This document shows, piece after piece, positions 36,678 through 46,342 of a DNA stretch of 64,000 bases (position 1 is the first letter of the stretch; each line of letters begins with the position of its first letter). The notes under the pieces are model-generated. The model searched no databases, had not been told where the DNA came from, and saw only the letters and a list, made by a program, of their open reading frames with translations. The stretch comes from Acidobacteriota bacterium (GTDB lineage: Bacteria > Acidobacteriota > Terriglobia > Acidiferrales > UBA7541). The stretch spans positions 396,277 through 460,276 of the forward strand of contig JABCZD010000005.1 of assembly GCA_013289855.1 (NCBI GenBank), given 5' to 3'. A program made the translations under genes and the position numbers.

Positions 36678-38189
36678 ATGGCCCGGCCAACCCTCCGATG
36701 GCAATTTGCCCGCTCTCCGGGTCTGCTCTACGGTCTTGCAGCTACTTTTTGCGCCATTGCCCTGGGCTTGGCGCTCCTGGCACAACGCTACGATTTCCTA
36801 GACATGGAAGCGCCGCTTTTCCTTCTGGCTATTGCCCTAACCGTCTGGTACATGGGCATTGGGCCTGCGATTCTTGCAGTTGTACTTTCAAGTTTGGCGT
36901 TCGACTACTTCTTTACTGAGCCCCGCTACAGCTTTTATATTACAAGAGCTGAGCTTCCGCACTACGCTGTGTTCATACTGTTTGCGGTACTGGTCAGCTG
37001 GTTCAGCGAGGTCCGGCACCGCGCCGAGCAAAAGCTGCTGCAATCCCGCGACGAACTTCAGATGGAAGTGGTGAAACGAACCGAGCAGGCCAGCCTGCTC
37101 AATCTCACGCATGACACGATTTTCGTCCGCGACATGAGCGACATCATCACGTACTGGAATCGAGGGGCCGAGGAGTTGTACGGATGGCCGGCAGAAGACG
37201 CCATCGGGAAGCACAGTCAGCAACTCTTGCGCACAGACTTTCCAATACCGATCGAGGAGGTTCGCGCGGAGTTGCTGCGCGCCGGCCGTTGGGAAGGTGA
37301 GCTTCGGAAGACCAAAGCCGACGGATCCGAGGTGGTAGTAGCAAGCCGGTGGTCTCTGCGTAAAGATGACCAGGGGCGGGCAGTGGCGATCTTGGAAACG
37401 AACAATGACATCACTGAACACAGGCGCCGGGAGCAAGAAATTCAAAGTCTCAATCAGGAGCTCGTACACCGATCCGCGGATCTTGAGGCCATCAACAAGG
37501 AATTGGAAGCGTTTGCCTATTCTGTCTCGCATGACTTGCGAGCACCCCTCCGCCATATGGCCGGTTATACGGAGCTTCTGCAAAAGAAAACCTCTTCGGT
37601 TTTAGATGAAAAGGGGAACCACTTCATCGCAATGATTCTGGATGCCGCCAAGCGTATGGGCAATCTGATAGACGATCTTCTGGCTTTTTCGAGGATCGGC
37701 CGGGCTGAAACGCAAAATGGCAGGGTAAACATGGATCAGGTCGTAAAGGAAGCCCTCACCCAGGTTCGGCAAGAGACTGAAGGCCGTAAGATTGCCTGGA
37801 AAATCGGCGCGCTGCCCGATTTCTATGGAGACGCATCGATGCTAAGACTGGTGCTGGTTAATCTTATCTCCAATGCGATTAAATTTACGCGCACGCGCAC
37901 GCAGGCCGAGATTGAGATCGGAGGCTCCGAGGGAAACGGAGATGACGTGGTCGTATTCGTTAGGGATAACGGGGTGGGCTTTGATATGAAGTACGTAAAT
38001 AAACTGTTTGGCGTATTTCAACGCCTGCACCAGTCTGAAGAATTTGAAGGCACAGGCATTGGACTGGCGACGGTTCAGCGCATCATACATCGTCACGGAG
38101 GCAAGGTTTGGGCCGAGGGTGCCGTTGATGGCGGTGCGACTTTCTATTTTTCAGCTCCGAGACCACGAGGAGAACTATGGAGACCATGA
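36678..38189 (+). CDS. Membrane histidine kinase with DUF4118 and PAS domains
   Basis: The start ATG 36678 follows GAGGAG (503 residues). Residues about 15-105 hold a four-helix DUF4118 domain like the membrane part of KdpD (LLYGLAATFCAIALGLALLA; AVVLSSLAFDYFFTEPRYSF). A PAS domain with its C-terminal PAC part lies at about 135-255 (TYWNRGAEELYGWPAEDAIG). The HisKA motif AYSVSHDLRAPLRHMAGY carries the phosphorylated histidine, and the ATPase domain has NLISNAIKFT, DNGVGFDMKYV and GTGIGLATVQRIIHRHGG. The last 13 bases overlap the next gene, a single-domain receiver, so the two form a phosphorelay pair. Confidence 0.93.
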   Translation: MARPTLRWQFARSPGLLYGLAATFCAIALGLALLAQRYDFLDMEAPLFLLAIALTVWYMGIGPAILAVVLSSLAFDYFFTEPRYSFYITRAELPHYAVFILFAVLVSWFSEVRHRAEQKLLQSRDELQMEVVKRTEQASLLNLTHDTIFVRDMSDIITYWNRGAEELYGWPAEDAIGKHSQQLLRTDFPIPIEEVRAELLRAGRWEGELRKTKADGSEVVVASRWSLRKDDQGRAVAILETNNDITEHRRREQEIQSLNQELVHRSADLEAINKELEAFAYSVSHDLRAPLRHMAGYTELLQKKTSSVLDEKGNHFIAMILDAAKRMGNLIDDLLAFSRIGRAETQNGRVNMDQVVKEALTQVRQETEGRKIAWKIGALPDFYGDASMLRLVLVNLISNAIKFTRTRTQAEIEIGGSEGNGDDVVVFVRDNGVGFDMKYVNKLFGVFQRLHQSEEFEGTGIGLATVQRIIHRHGGKVWAEGAVDGGATFYFSAPRPRGELWRP

Positions 38190-38635
38190 ATAAATTGGGG
38201 CGTATTTTGATGGTGGAAGACGATCCCAAAGACGTGGAGCTTACCCTCACGGCCCTTGAGGAATATAACCTCGCGAATGAGGTGGTTGTTACGCGCGATG
38301 GCGAACAAGCGCTGGATTACCTCTTTTGCCGCGGCCAGTACAAGATGCGCTCCGGTGAGAACCCTGCGGTCATGCTGTTGGATCTGAAACTTCCCAAACT
38401 CGATGGGTTGGAGGTGTTGAAGCAGGTTAAGTCCAACGAGACTTTGAGGATGATTCCCGTAGTTGTGCTCACCTCGTCGAAAGAGGAAAGAGACATGGTG
38501 GCAAGCTACAAACTCGGCGTGAACGCGTATGTGGTGAAGCCAGTTAACTTTCATGAGTTTGTGAATGCCATCAAGGAACTGGGCGTTTTCTGGGCCGTCA
38601 TCAATGAGCCACCGCCAGGAAGCATAAGAAAATAA
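38177..38635 (+). CDS. Single-domain response regulator (Rcp1-like receiver)
   Basis: The 152 residues are one receiver domain with acidic pocket VEDDPKDVE, the phosphorylated aspartate in AVMLLDLKLPKLDGLEVL, a switch threonine in VVVLTSSKEE and the lysine in AYVVKPVNF. The long loop before beta-3 and short C-terminal tail resemble phytochrome-type Rcp1 regulators. Without an output domain it probably passes phosphate on or acts by protein contact. It overlaps the kinase gene upstream and precedes the next kinase by one base. Confidence 0.92.
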   Translation: METMNKLGRILMVEDDPKDVELTLTALEEYNLANEVVVTRDGEQALDYLFCRGQYKMRSGENPAVMLLDLKLPKLDGLEVLKQVKSNETLRMIPVVVLTSSKEERDMVASYKLGVNAYVVKPVNFHEFVNAIKELGVFWAVINEPPPGSIRK

Positions 38636-38636
38636 G

Positions 38637-41600
38637 ATGCGACAGCCTTTGCGTGTTCTGTCAATCGAGGATGAACTCAAGGACGCAGACCTCATTAAGA
38701 ATCTGCTCGATGCAGAAGGAATTGTCTGCGACATAACACGCGTCGAAAATCAGGCCGAATTTCTGGCATCCCTGAAGCGAGGCGGAATTGACCTGATTCT
38801 GGCGGATTACAGCCTGCCGTCGTTCGACGGTATTTCCGCATTGAAGCTGGCGATGAAAGACTGCCCGGACGTCCCGTTCATTTTTGTTTCCGGAACGCTC
38901 GGCGAAGAGGTGGCCATCGAAGCGCTCAAACGTGGCGCAACGGATTACGTTCTGAAGACGAGTTTGTCGAGGCTTGCACCGTCTATAGAGCGTGCGCTGC
39001 GTGAAGCCACGCAAAAGGCCGAACGTAAACGGGCCGAGGAGGCACTCCGCAAGAGCAAGGCGTATTTGGCGGAAGCGCAAAGGCTGAGTCATACGGGCAG
39101 CTTCGGCTGGAAGCCTTCCACCGGCGAGATCATCTGGTCAGAGGAAACCTTTCGAATCTTCCAATACGAACGAACCACAACACCGACCCTAGAACTTATT
39201 CTCCAGCGGGTTCATCCGGACGACGTAGCCTCGGTGCAACAGACAATCGTGCGCGCGATGGAGGATGGCAAGGACTTTGAGCATGAGTATCGCTTGGTGA
39301 TGCCGGACGGTGCGCTCATACATGTTCACGTTGTAGCTCATGCTGAAACAGATGACTCTGGTGAACTCGAGTTTGTTGGAGCGGTGAGGGATACCACCGA
39401 GAGTAAGCGCGTGGAGAAAGAGCTACGCCGCAGTGAAGAATTTTTGCTCGAGGCGCAGAAACTAAGCCATACCGGCAGTTGGCGACATGACATTGCATCG
39501 GGAGCGATCACAGTCTCGCCGGAGATCTATCGGATACACGACATCCAGCGTGATGATGACCCGTCGAACACGGAATTCTTCTTTAGCAGGTTCCATCCTG
39601 AAGACCGCAATCGCGTAGTGGACGTGTTTGAAAGAGCCGAAATCGAAAAAACTCAGTTTGAAGTGGACTACCGCATTGTTCTTCCGGACGGAACGACCAA
39701 GTACCTCCACACGACTGGCCGTCCTATCTTGAACGATACCGGCGACCTCGTAGAATTTGTCGGCACCGCGATGGACGTGACCGCTGCAAAGCAGGCAGAA
39801 GAAACGTTGCGGCGAAGTGAAGGTTATCTGGCGGAAGCGCAGAGGCTTAGCCACACGGGCAGTTGGGCATCGATACCTGCCAAGGGTGAGATCAAGTACC
39901 TGTCCGAAGAATGCTACCGCGTGATGGGTTTTGATCCGCGCGGCGGACAGCCGCGATACGAAGTGTTCTTTGAGCGCATCCATCCGGATGATCAATCTAA
40001 AGTTACGGGGGCGATCGAGACAGCCGGGCGTGAAAGATCGGATTTCGAGCTGGATTACCGGATCGTTCATCCCGGAGGCGAAATCAGAGATATCCACGTG
40101 GAGGGCCATCCTGTCCTCAGCCCATCCGGCGATCTCGTTGAATTCGTCGGCACCGTGATGGACATAACCGAGCGCAAGCGGGCGGAAGAGGCGCTGCGGC
40201 GAAGCGAGGGTTATCTTGCGGAGGCGCAGAGGCTCAGCCACACCGGCAGTTGGGCATGGAACGCGGCCTCTAGACACAGCGTCTACTGGTCACAGGAAAA
40301 TTACCACTTGTTTGGCTTCGATCCGGAAGGGGGTATTCCGTCAGACGAAGTCTTTTACCAGCGCGTTCATCCAGAGGATCGCGATCGCGTGCGCAGAGAA
40401 GTCTTCCTTGAAAGTCCGAACGAGGGTTCTCACTTTGACGTGGATTTCCGAATCGTTCTTCCAGGAGGAGCTATTAAGTATATTCGCTCGACGGGTCATC
40501 CCGTTCGCAACATATCCGGCGATCTCGTTGAATACGTCGGTACTTCGATAGACGTGACCGAGCGCAAGCGCGCGGAAGAGCGGACTCGGCTGATTATCGA
40601 CACCGTGCCGGCCCAACTTTGGACCGAGAGTCCGGAAGGCGTCGTCGATTTTGTGAATCGCCGCTGGATTGATTACACCGGAATGACGCTCGAACAAGCT
40701 GTTGGATCGGGCTGGAATCGCATGGTACATCCCGATGATATAGAGCGCGTGCTGAGCATGTGGCGAATCCTCATATCGGAGGGAAAGCCCCGCGAGATAG
40801 AGACGCGCCTCAGAAGGTCCGATGGAACGTACCGCTGGTTCCTCAGCCGTTGTTATCCGTTGGTTGAAGGATCGGGACAAATCCTCGGATGGTACGGCAG
40901 CGATACGGATATTCATGACCGGAAAGAGGCGGAAGAGAAGCTACGAAAAAGCGAGGCCCACCTGCAAGAGGCTCAGACTCTGGGTCGTATGGGCAGTTGG
41001 GTCTTCGATATTTCCGCAGGGACAGTATCAGGCTCTCCGGAGTTGTTTCGAATCTTTGGACGCGATCCAGGCAAAGAACAACGGACCAAGGAAATACTGA
41101 GAGAAGTGCGTTCCATGCCGCTCTTTCGTGAGAGCGTGCATCCGGAGGATCTGCCCTTCGTCGAAGAAGTCACTACCAAAACGGTGAGCGAAGCCAGGGC
41201 CGGAGAGATCGAATATCGGATTGTTCTTCCCGACGGCTCAGTGAAATGCGTACACACCGTGGCTCACCCCGTCCACGATGACTCTGGCAACGTCGTTCAG
41301 TACATCGGTACGACCATGGATGTGACCGAACGCAAGCGGGCGGAAGAGGCGCTGCGCCAGGCGCAAGCGGAGCTCGCACACGTCAGCCGCGTAACCACCA
41401 TGGGAGAACTGACTGCCTCGCTGGCGCATGAGGTGAATCAACCGATTGCTGCTTCCGTTACCAATGCCAAGACTTGCTTGCGCTGGCTTGCCGGCGACGC
41501 TCCCAATCTCGAAGAGGCGCGTTTGGCCCTCATGAGAATCGTGAAAGACCAAACGCGAGCGGCGGATATTATCAGCCGGACGCGCCTGCTCTTCACGAAA

Positions 41601-42080
41601 GGTACTCCACAATGGGAGTGGGTTGACGTAAACGAAGTCGTTCAAGAGATGATTGTCCTGCTGCGGGGCGAGGCGACGAGGTACAACATATCCGTTTGGA
41701 CGGAATTGCTGCCCGGTCTCCCCGAGGTCAAGGGAGATCGCGTGCAACTGCAGCAGGTGCTGATGAACCTGATCATGAACAGCATCGATGCGATGAAGGG
41801 CGTGGAAGGAACGCGGGAGTTGGGCATCAAATCGCGGCGAGCCGATAACGAGGAACTATTGGTGTCCGTCAGCGATACCGGGGTGGGACTTCCCGGGCAA
41901 CAGGCGGAGGAGATCTTCACTGCGTTCTTTACCACCAAATCTCACGGGACCGGCATGGGCCTTCGCATCAGCCGCTCCATCGTTGAAGCGCACGGTGGCC
42001 GTTTATGGGCTAGTGGCAACTCTCCGCGCGGCGCAAGCTTCTATTTCACATTGCCTGCCAAAGTTGAGCTAGCGGAATGA
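38637..42080 (+). CDS. Receiver/six-PAS hybrid sensor histidine kinase
   Basis: This 1147-residue soluble kinase begins with a receiver domain (residues 1-125; aspartate in [12 protein letters not shown]). Six PAS/PAC units follow, starting near residues 143, 271, 398, 528, 650 and 778; units one to four share the opening [12 protein letters not shown] or close variants, and the fifth differs. A HisKA domain ([19 protein letters not shown], near 920-940) and an ATPase domain ([45 protein letters not shown]) end the protein, in the style of FixL/NtrB kinases. No membrane segment is present. The gene overlaps the downstream FixJ-type regulator by four bases, its likely target. Confidence 0.93.
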   Translation: MRQPLRVLSIEDELKDADLIKNLLDAEGIVCDITRVENQAEFLASLKRGGIDLILADYSLPSFDGISALKLAMKDCPDVPFIFVSGTLGEEVAIEALKRGATDYVLKTSLSRLAPSIERALREATQKAERKRAEEALRKSKAYLAEAQRLSHTGSFGWKPSTGEIIWSEETFRIFQYERTTTPTLELILQRVHPDDVASVQQTIVRAMEDGKDFEHEYRLVMPDGALIHVHVVAHAETDDSGELEFVGAVRDTTESKRVEKELRRSEEFLLEAQKLSHTGSWRHDIASGAITVSPEIYRIHDIQRDDDPSNTEFFFSRFHPEDRNRVVDVFERAEIEKTQFEVDYRIVLPDGTTKYLHTTGRPILNDTGDLVEFVGTAMDVTAAKQAEETLRRSEGYLAEAQRLSHTGSWASIPAKGEIKYLSEECYRVMGFDPRGGQPRYEVFFERIHPDDQSKVTGAIETAGRERSDFELDYRIVHPGGEIRDIHVEGHPVLSPSGDLVEFVGTVMDITERKRAEEALRRSEGYLAEAQRLSHTGSWAWNAASRHSVYWSQENYHLFGFDPEGGIPSDEVFYQRVHPEDRDRVRREVFLESPNEGSHFDVDFRIVLPGGAIKYIRSTGHPVRNISGDLVEYVGTSIDVTERKRAEERTRLIIDTVPAQLWTESPEGVVDFVNRRWIDYTGMTLEQAVGSGWNRMVHPDDIERVLSMWRILISEGKPREIETRLRRSDGTYRWFLSRCYPLVEGSGQILGWYGSDTDIHDRKEAEEKLRKSEAHLQEAQTLGRMGSWVFDISAGTVSGSPELFRIFGRDPGKEQRTKEILREVRSMPLFRESVHPEDLPFVEEVTTKTVSEARAGEIEYRIVLPDGSVKCVHTVAHPVHDDSGNVVQYIGTTMDVTERKRAEEALRQAQAELAHVSRVTTMGELTASLAHEVNQPIAASVTNAKTCLRWLAGDAPNLEEARLALMRIVKDQTRAADIISRTRLLFTKGTPQWEWVDVNEVVQEMIVLLRGEATRYNISVWTELLPGLPEVKGDRVQLQQVLMNLIMNSIDAMKGVEGTRELGIKSRRADNEELLVSVSDTGVGLPGQQAEEIFTAFFTTKSHGTGMGLRISRSIVEAHGGRLWASGNSPRGASFYFTLPAKVELAE
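39057..40262. repeat. DNA-level repeats of PAS units inside the kinase gene
   Basis: Blocks encoding the start of PAS units 1-4 recur at about 39057, 39441, 39817 and 40207, with a spacing of about 375-390 bases. The segments at 39810-39869 and 40199-40258 differ at only a handful of positions over 60 bases. This points to recent tandem duplication or gene conversion within the gene. Confidence 0.75.
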
Positions 42081-42706
42081 CCTCCGCCAAAACTTTTACG
42101 GTGTTCGTTATTGATGACGACGCCTCTATCCGTGAGTCCATCCAAGGCTTGCTGAAGTCAGTCGGTCTGCGTTCCGAGACGTTCGGAACCGCGGCAGAAT
42201 TCTTGCGCAACAAGCGATCTGAAGGGCCAAGCTGTCTTGTCTTAGACGTAAGCCTTCCTGGCGTCAACGGTCTGGACTTTCAGAGCCAGCTGGCTAACGC
42301 GGGCATCCAAATTCCCATAATCTTTGTCACCGGCCATGGGGATATTCCGATGACGGTCAAAGCCATGAAATCCGGTGCCGTGGAGTTTCTGACCAAACCT
42401 TTCGACGACCAAGACCTGTTGAATGCCATCCACCAGGCCCTGGATCGTGACCGTGCGATGCGCTGTCAGCAGAGTAATTCTGCCGAGCTGCGAAAATGCT
42501 ACGGGAGCCTGAGCGAACGCGAACGCGAGGTCATGACTTTGGTGGTTTCGGGCATGCTTAATAAGCAGATAGCCTTTGATCTCGGCGTCAGCGAGATCAC
42601 CGTGAAGATTCATCGCGGCCACGTGATGAAGAAAATGCGGGCCGAGTCTCTGGCAGATTTGGTTAGAATGGCGTCGAAGCTGGAGCTTTCACCCGGCAAA
42701 CGGTAA
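42077..42706 (+). CDS. FixJ-type response regulator with LuxR helix-turn-helix
   Basis: The 209 residues comprise a receiver domain ([14 protein letters not shown]; aspartate in [36 protein letters not shown]; lysine in EFLTKPFDD) and a C-terminal LuxR/GerE DNA-binding domain ([39 protein letters not shown]). ATGA overlap with the multi-PAS kinase gene indicates coupling. By analogy with FixL/FixJ it should bind promoters after phosphorylation. Confidence 0.93.
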   Translation: MTSAKTFTVFVIDDDASIRESIQGLLKSVGLRSETFGTAAEFLRNKRSEGPSCLVLDVSLPGVNGLDFQSQLANAGIQIPIIFVTGHGDIPMTVKAMKSGAVEFLTKPFDDQDLLNAIHQALDRDRAMRCQQSNSAELRKCYGSLSEREREVMTLVVSGMLNKQIAFDLGVSEITVKIHRGHVMKKMRAESLADLVRMASKLELSPGKR

Positions 42707-42830
42707 GCCTGATGCCAACGTCCAAGTGTCACGTAACACGCCTTGTTGCTTGTAGTTCTCCGGCGTTCACCACCGTTTTCTCAAGCCCAGAACGATTGTC
42801 TTGCCTACTAATGAGCGGATATGCGGCCTC

Positions 42831-42847
42831 TTATACGAAAGTATAAT
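42831..42847 (+). promoter_or_regulatory. Palindrome overlapping a consensus -10 box
   Basis: TTATAC-GAAA-GTATAA (42831-42846) is a perfect 6-bp inverted repeat whose right arm overlaps TATAAT (42842-42847), 35 bases before the next regulator's ATG. No good -35 element lies at the proper distance, so an activator may be needed. Candidate promoter/operator only. Confidence 0.4.
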
Positions 42848-42881
42848 TGCGCCGTTTTCGCGACGTTGCTAGATTCCAGCT

Positions 42882-43259
42882 ATGGCCAGCCAGGAGAAGA
42901 CCAAGATGGTTGCGATTGTCGATGACGATGATTTAATGCGCAGCGCGCTAGAGGGTCTGCTTAAAGCGGTTGGCTTGCCGGCGCAAGCGTTTGCATCGGC
43001 GGAGGAATTCCTGAAGTCCGGCCAGCAACGCCAGGCTGGATGTTTAATTACCGATATCCGTATGCTAGGTATGTCCGGCCTCGAACTACAGGCGAAGCTA
43101 AACGCGGAAGCCTGCCGGATTCCCATCATTTTTATAACCGCACATGGCAACGAAAAAATGCGGATGCAGGCGTTGAGAGCAGGCGCGGTGGACTTCATGG
43201 CAAAGCCGTTCGACGACGAAATCCTGCTTGAGAGCGTGCGCGCGGCTCTGGAAAGCTAA
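42882..43259 (+). CDS. Stand-alone receiver domain (FixJ-like)
   Basis: This 125-residue protein is only a receiver domain: acidic pair in VAIVDDDDLMRSAL, aspartate in GCLITDIRMLGMSGLEL, switch residue in IIFITAHGN, lysine in DFMAKPFDDE. It stops where a FixJ output domain would begin. The next gene, 44 bases on, encodes a sigma-54 activator that lacks a receiver, so the two could together replace one NtrC-type regulator. Confidence 0.9.
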   Translation: MASQEKTKMVAIVDDDDLMRSALEGLLKAVGLPAQAFASAEEFLKSGQQRQAGCLITDIRMLGMSGLELQAKLNAEACRIPIIFITAHGNEKMRMQALRAGAVDFMAKPFDDEILLESVRAALES

Positions 43260-43303
43260 GCCGCAACTAGCAGTGGGCATCGCGTTGCGCAAGGAGGTAT
43301 TCC

Positions 43304-44308
43304 GTGGCAGCTGTCGCAAGATTCGGATCCACTGACCTCGACCCTAATCCGCGCAGATTCGAGCAGATCATCGGCAAGAGTGCTGTCCTGGAAGGAGTGC
43401 TGGAACAGGTCCAACGCGTTGCACCCACGGGTTCCACGGTTCTTATCCAGGGAGAGACTGGCACCGGCAAGGAATTGATCGCGCGCGCGATTCACAAACT
43501 CAGCTCCCGGTGCGGACGCCCATTCATAAAGTTGAATTGTGCCGCCATTCCGTTCGATCTATTGGAAAGCGAGCTGTTTGGGCACGAGAAAGGCGCTTTC
43601 ACCGGAGCTATCGCACAAAAAATCGGACGTTTCGAATTGGCTGACAAGGGCACCCTGTTCCTGGACGAGGTGGGGGACATTCCATTGGCGTTGCAGCCCA
43701 AACTGCTGCGCGTGCTGCAGGAGCAGGAATTCGAGCGCTTGGGCAGCGGTCGGACGCACCAGGTAGACGTTCGCCTCGTAGCGGCCACCCATCGAAATTT
43801 GGTTGAAATGGTGAAGCGCAACGAGTTTCGCGGCGATCTCTACTATCGTCTGAACGTGTTTCCTGTCCCACTACCTCCGTTGCGGGCGCGCCGCGAGGAT
43901 ATTCCGGCGCTGGTTGAACATTTTGTCGAAATCTATGCCCGCAAGATGAACAAGCAAATCGAACACATTTCCCCTGAAACGATGTCTGCCTTCATCTCGT
44001 ATCATTGGCCGGGAAACATTCGCGAGCTACAGAATTTCATCGAGCGGAGCGTAATCCTCTCGTCGGGCGATGTTCTGTGCCCGCCTTTGGCCAGTTTGAA
44101 TAATGCCGACGCCGTGGGATCGCTTGGAGCTGTTACGTTGGAGGATGCGGAGCGAGTCCATATTCGCAGGACTCTCGAGGAAACCCGATGGGTTGTCGCC
44201 GGCCCAAACGGCGCGGCCGCGCGGTTGGGAATCAAGAGGTCTACGCTTTACTTTCGCATGCAAAAGCTGGGAATCTCGCGTTCCAACAGGGATCCGGTTT
44301 CCGTATAA
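43304..44308 (+). CDS. Sigma-54-dependent transcriptional activator (AAA+ and Fis domains)
   Basis: This 334-residue protein has a sigma-54 activation AAA+ domain: Walker [16 protein letters not shown], the sigma-54 contact loop [15 protein letters not shown] with intact GAFTGA, Walker [14 protein letters not shown], and the arginine-finger region. The C-terminus ([28 protein letters not shown]) is a Fis-type helix-turn-helix. There is no receiver or other sensory domain at the N-terminus. Translation starts at GTG 43304 after AAGGAGG. Confidence 0.93.
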   Translation: MAAVARFGSTDLDPNPRRFEQIIGKSAVLEGVLEQVQRVAPTGSTVLIQGETGTGKELIARAIHKLSSRCGRPFIKLNCAAIPFDLLESELFGHEKGAFTGAIAQKIGRFELADKGTLFLDEVGDIPLALQPKLLRVLQEQEFERLGSGRTHQVDVRLVAATHRNLVEMVKRNEFRGDLYYRLNVFPVPLPPLRARREDIPALVEHFVEIYARKMNKQIEHISPETMSAFISYHWPGNIRELQNFIERSVILSSGDVLCPPLASLNNADAVGSLGAVTLEDAERVHIRRTLEETRWVVAGPNGAAARLGIKRSTLYFRMQKLGISRSNRDPVSV

Positions 44309-44848
44309 CGCAGCCGCAATTATCCCAATGATGAAGCCTCGAATCGATCGACATTCGAGATCGCACGCACGGACAGTCTCACTAGGTGGCGCTCAATCCG
44401 CAACGTTCGAAATACAATCAGCAAATAACCTCCCCTCGAGTGCCAGCACTTGGACGCCTTGTTTAGTGGGCTGGCATGCCGCTGCGCGACCTCCCGGAGT
44501 CAACCCGCATTTTTCGTCACTTACGGGCTCTGATGTTTGGCAGTTGTGTTGCCTTATTCAGGGGCGTCCCTTGACGCGCCAGTTCTTTGGTGGCGACACC
44601 CTTCAAGGACGTCATGCACCGGGCGGAGCCAAGAACTGTCAAGAACTATATTGTCGACAGGTGGACTCGGGGAGGGTTCGCTTTCGGCGCGATACCGCTC
44701 GTGTGGCGCGATGACTTTCATCGTCGACGAATCAGGGCGCCTTTGATAAGGATCTCGGGCCCGACACAATAAGCTAGCTCAAGCTATAGACGCCTACGAC
44801 TCGAATTCCACTGTGCACCAGCCGGAATAAGAAGCTAAGGAGTTGTCG
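44309..44848. other. 540-base gap between the sigma-54 activator and the multicopper oxidase
   Basis: No supported gene. CTCGAAT-8-ATTCGAG at 44338-44359 is a perfect 7-bp stem shortly after the activator stop, without a T tract. TGGCGCTCAATCCGCA at 44387-44402 has GG and GC at sigma-54 promoter spacing but matches the consensus poorly. The promoter of the oxidase gene is not evident. Confidence 0.35.
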
Positions 44849-46342
44849 ATGCCATGCGCCACTTGTCCTCTGCGACGTGCGACTACCGCCTTCGTGGTTT
44901 TGGTGATCGCCGTTTTCGGTTTCCCTCGACTGGAGGGGAGTTCGCAAACTGCACTTCCGAGTGTCCCGGAACTCCGCGCGAAAAACCACATACTGTCCCT
45001 CACGTTACATGCTGCTATCACACGTGACGGAAAGAATTCCTTCTACGTCAACGGGCAACCAATCGCTCCGACCTTGCGGCTTTCACCCGGTGACCAACTA
45101 AAGATTACTTATGTCAATGATCTTCCGGCCAAGCCCCCAGAAGCGTGCTTAGCCGGCCCATGCATGGACATGACGAATCTGCATTTTCACGGTCTGACGG
45201 TTTCTCCCGACGCTCCACAAGACGACGTCTTGGACATGATGGCCATGCCTGGGCAATCGCTCCACTATACGGTGCGGATTCCGAACGATCATCCACCAGG
45301 TTTGTATTGGTATCACACGCATCCCCATGGCGAGAGTTTCCGGCAGGCGCTCGACGGCATGTCCGGTGCGCTCGTAATCGAAGGAATAGAATCCTACCTC
45401 CCCACACTCGCAGGCTTACAGGAGCGGGTCTTGGTGGTCCGCGGCCGGTCCCTTGAACACGACTCTCAATCCGGTGATTTGAAACAGCGCGTTGAACTCA
45501 ATTCATATCTTTGTGGCGGCAAACCAGATACGCCAAGCGAAGTCATGACCGTGAATGGATCCGTGCGCCCACAGATTGAAATCGCTCCCGGTGAACGGCA
45601 GTTTTGGCGTGTCGTGAATGCTTCCGCGGATCGGTATCTCGACCTGCAACTTGAGGGGCAACCGTTTGAAATCATCGCCATGGACGGGATGCCCATTGCC
45701 CAACACGATCCCGATCACCCAACCCGCATCGTTGATCACGTTTTGTTGCCACCCGCGGGCAGGCTGGAAACTATTGTTACCGGTCCAGGAGCGGGCACAT
45801 CTAACCATGTGGTCTCACGCTGCGTAGATACCGGGCCCGACGGTGATCCGAATCCGGCGATGATACTGGCCGACATCGTTTCGCGACCAGCCGCAGAGTC
45901 AACGCCTAGAGTATTCGAGAGTTCGCGCAAGTTTGATCTCAAGACTTTAGACCTGGCTGCGGAAGAAAAAGCTCCTCCGCGATTCACCGTGATATTCACG
46001 GAAGACAAGAATGGTTTTTACATTAACGAAGAAAAATTCGCACCCGCCGCCGCTCCGATGGTGCACGTGAAGGTCGGAACATATCAGCATTGGAGGATTG
46101 TGAATGCTACTAGGGAACTGCATCCCATGCACATCCATCAAGTTCATTTTCTAGCGTACGCCGAAAACGATAAGCCGATTGCCAATCCACTGTGGCTGGA
46201 CACGGTGAATGTTCCCTACGGCGGTTCCGTCGATGTCATTATGGATTTCACCGATCCCGTCATCAAAGGCATGTCCGTCTTTCATTGCCATCTTCTCAAT
46301 CACGAAGACAAGGGGATGATGGCGAAGGTCCTCTTCGAATGA
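44849..46342 (+). CDS. Exported three-domain multicopper oxidase
   Basis: The start is ATG 44849, six bases after AAGGAG (497 residues), leading into a signal segment (TTAFVVLVIAVFGFPRLEG). All copper ligands are visible: NLHFHGLTV, GLYWYHTHPHGES, LHPMHIHQVHF and SVFHCHLLNHEDKGMM, the last with type 1 ligands His, Cys, His and Met. Multicopper oxidases of this size act as laccases, cuprous oxidases or FtsP-like proteins in the periplasm. With efflux genes next door, metal or phenol detoxification is plausible. It shares an ATGA overlap with the phosphatase gene. Confidence 0.92.
   Translation: MPCATCPLRRATTAFVVLVIAVFGFPRLEGSSQTALPSVPELRAKNHILSLTLHAAITRDGKNSFYVNGQPIAPTLRLSPGDQLKITYVNDLPAKPPEACLAGPCMDMTNLHFHGLTVSPDAPQDDVLDMMAMPGQSLHYTVRIPNDHPPGLYWYHTHPHGESFRQALDGMSGALVIEGIESYLPTLAGLQERVLVVRGRSLEHDSQSGDLKQRVELNSYLCGGKPDTPSEVMTVNGSVRPQIEIAPGERQFWRVVNASADRYLDLQLEGQPFEIIAMDGMPIAQHDPDHPTRIVDHVLLPPAGRLETIVTGPGAGTSNHVVSRCVDTGPDGDPNPAMILADIVSRPAAESTPRVFESSRKFDLKTLDLAAEEKAPPRFTVIFTEDKNGFYINEEKFAPAAAPMVHVKVGTYQHWRIVNATRELHPMHIHQVHFLAYAENDKPIANPLWLDTVNVPYGGSVDVIMDFTDPVIKGMSVFHCHLLNHEDKGMMAKVLFE

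Noticed and set aside
44338..44359. 7-bp hairpin after the sigma-54 activator as terminator
   Set aside because: No T-rich tract follows and the stem is AT-containing with an 8-base loop.
44387..44402. Sigma-54 promoter-like TGGCGCTCAATCCGCA
   Set aside because: Only the GG and GC spacing fits; several conserved bases differ and it lies about 450 bases from the next gene.
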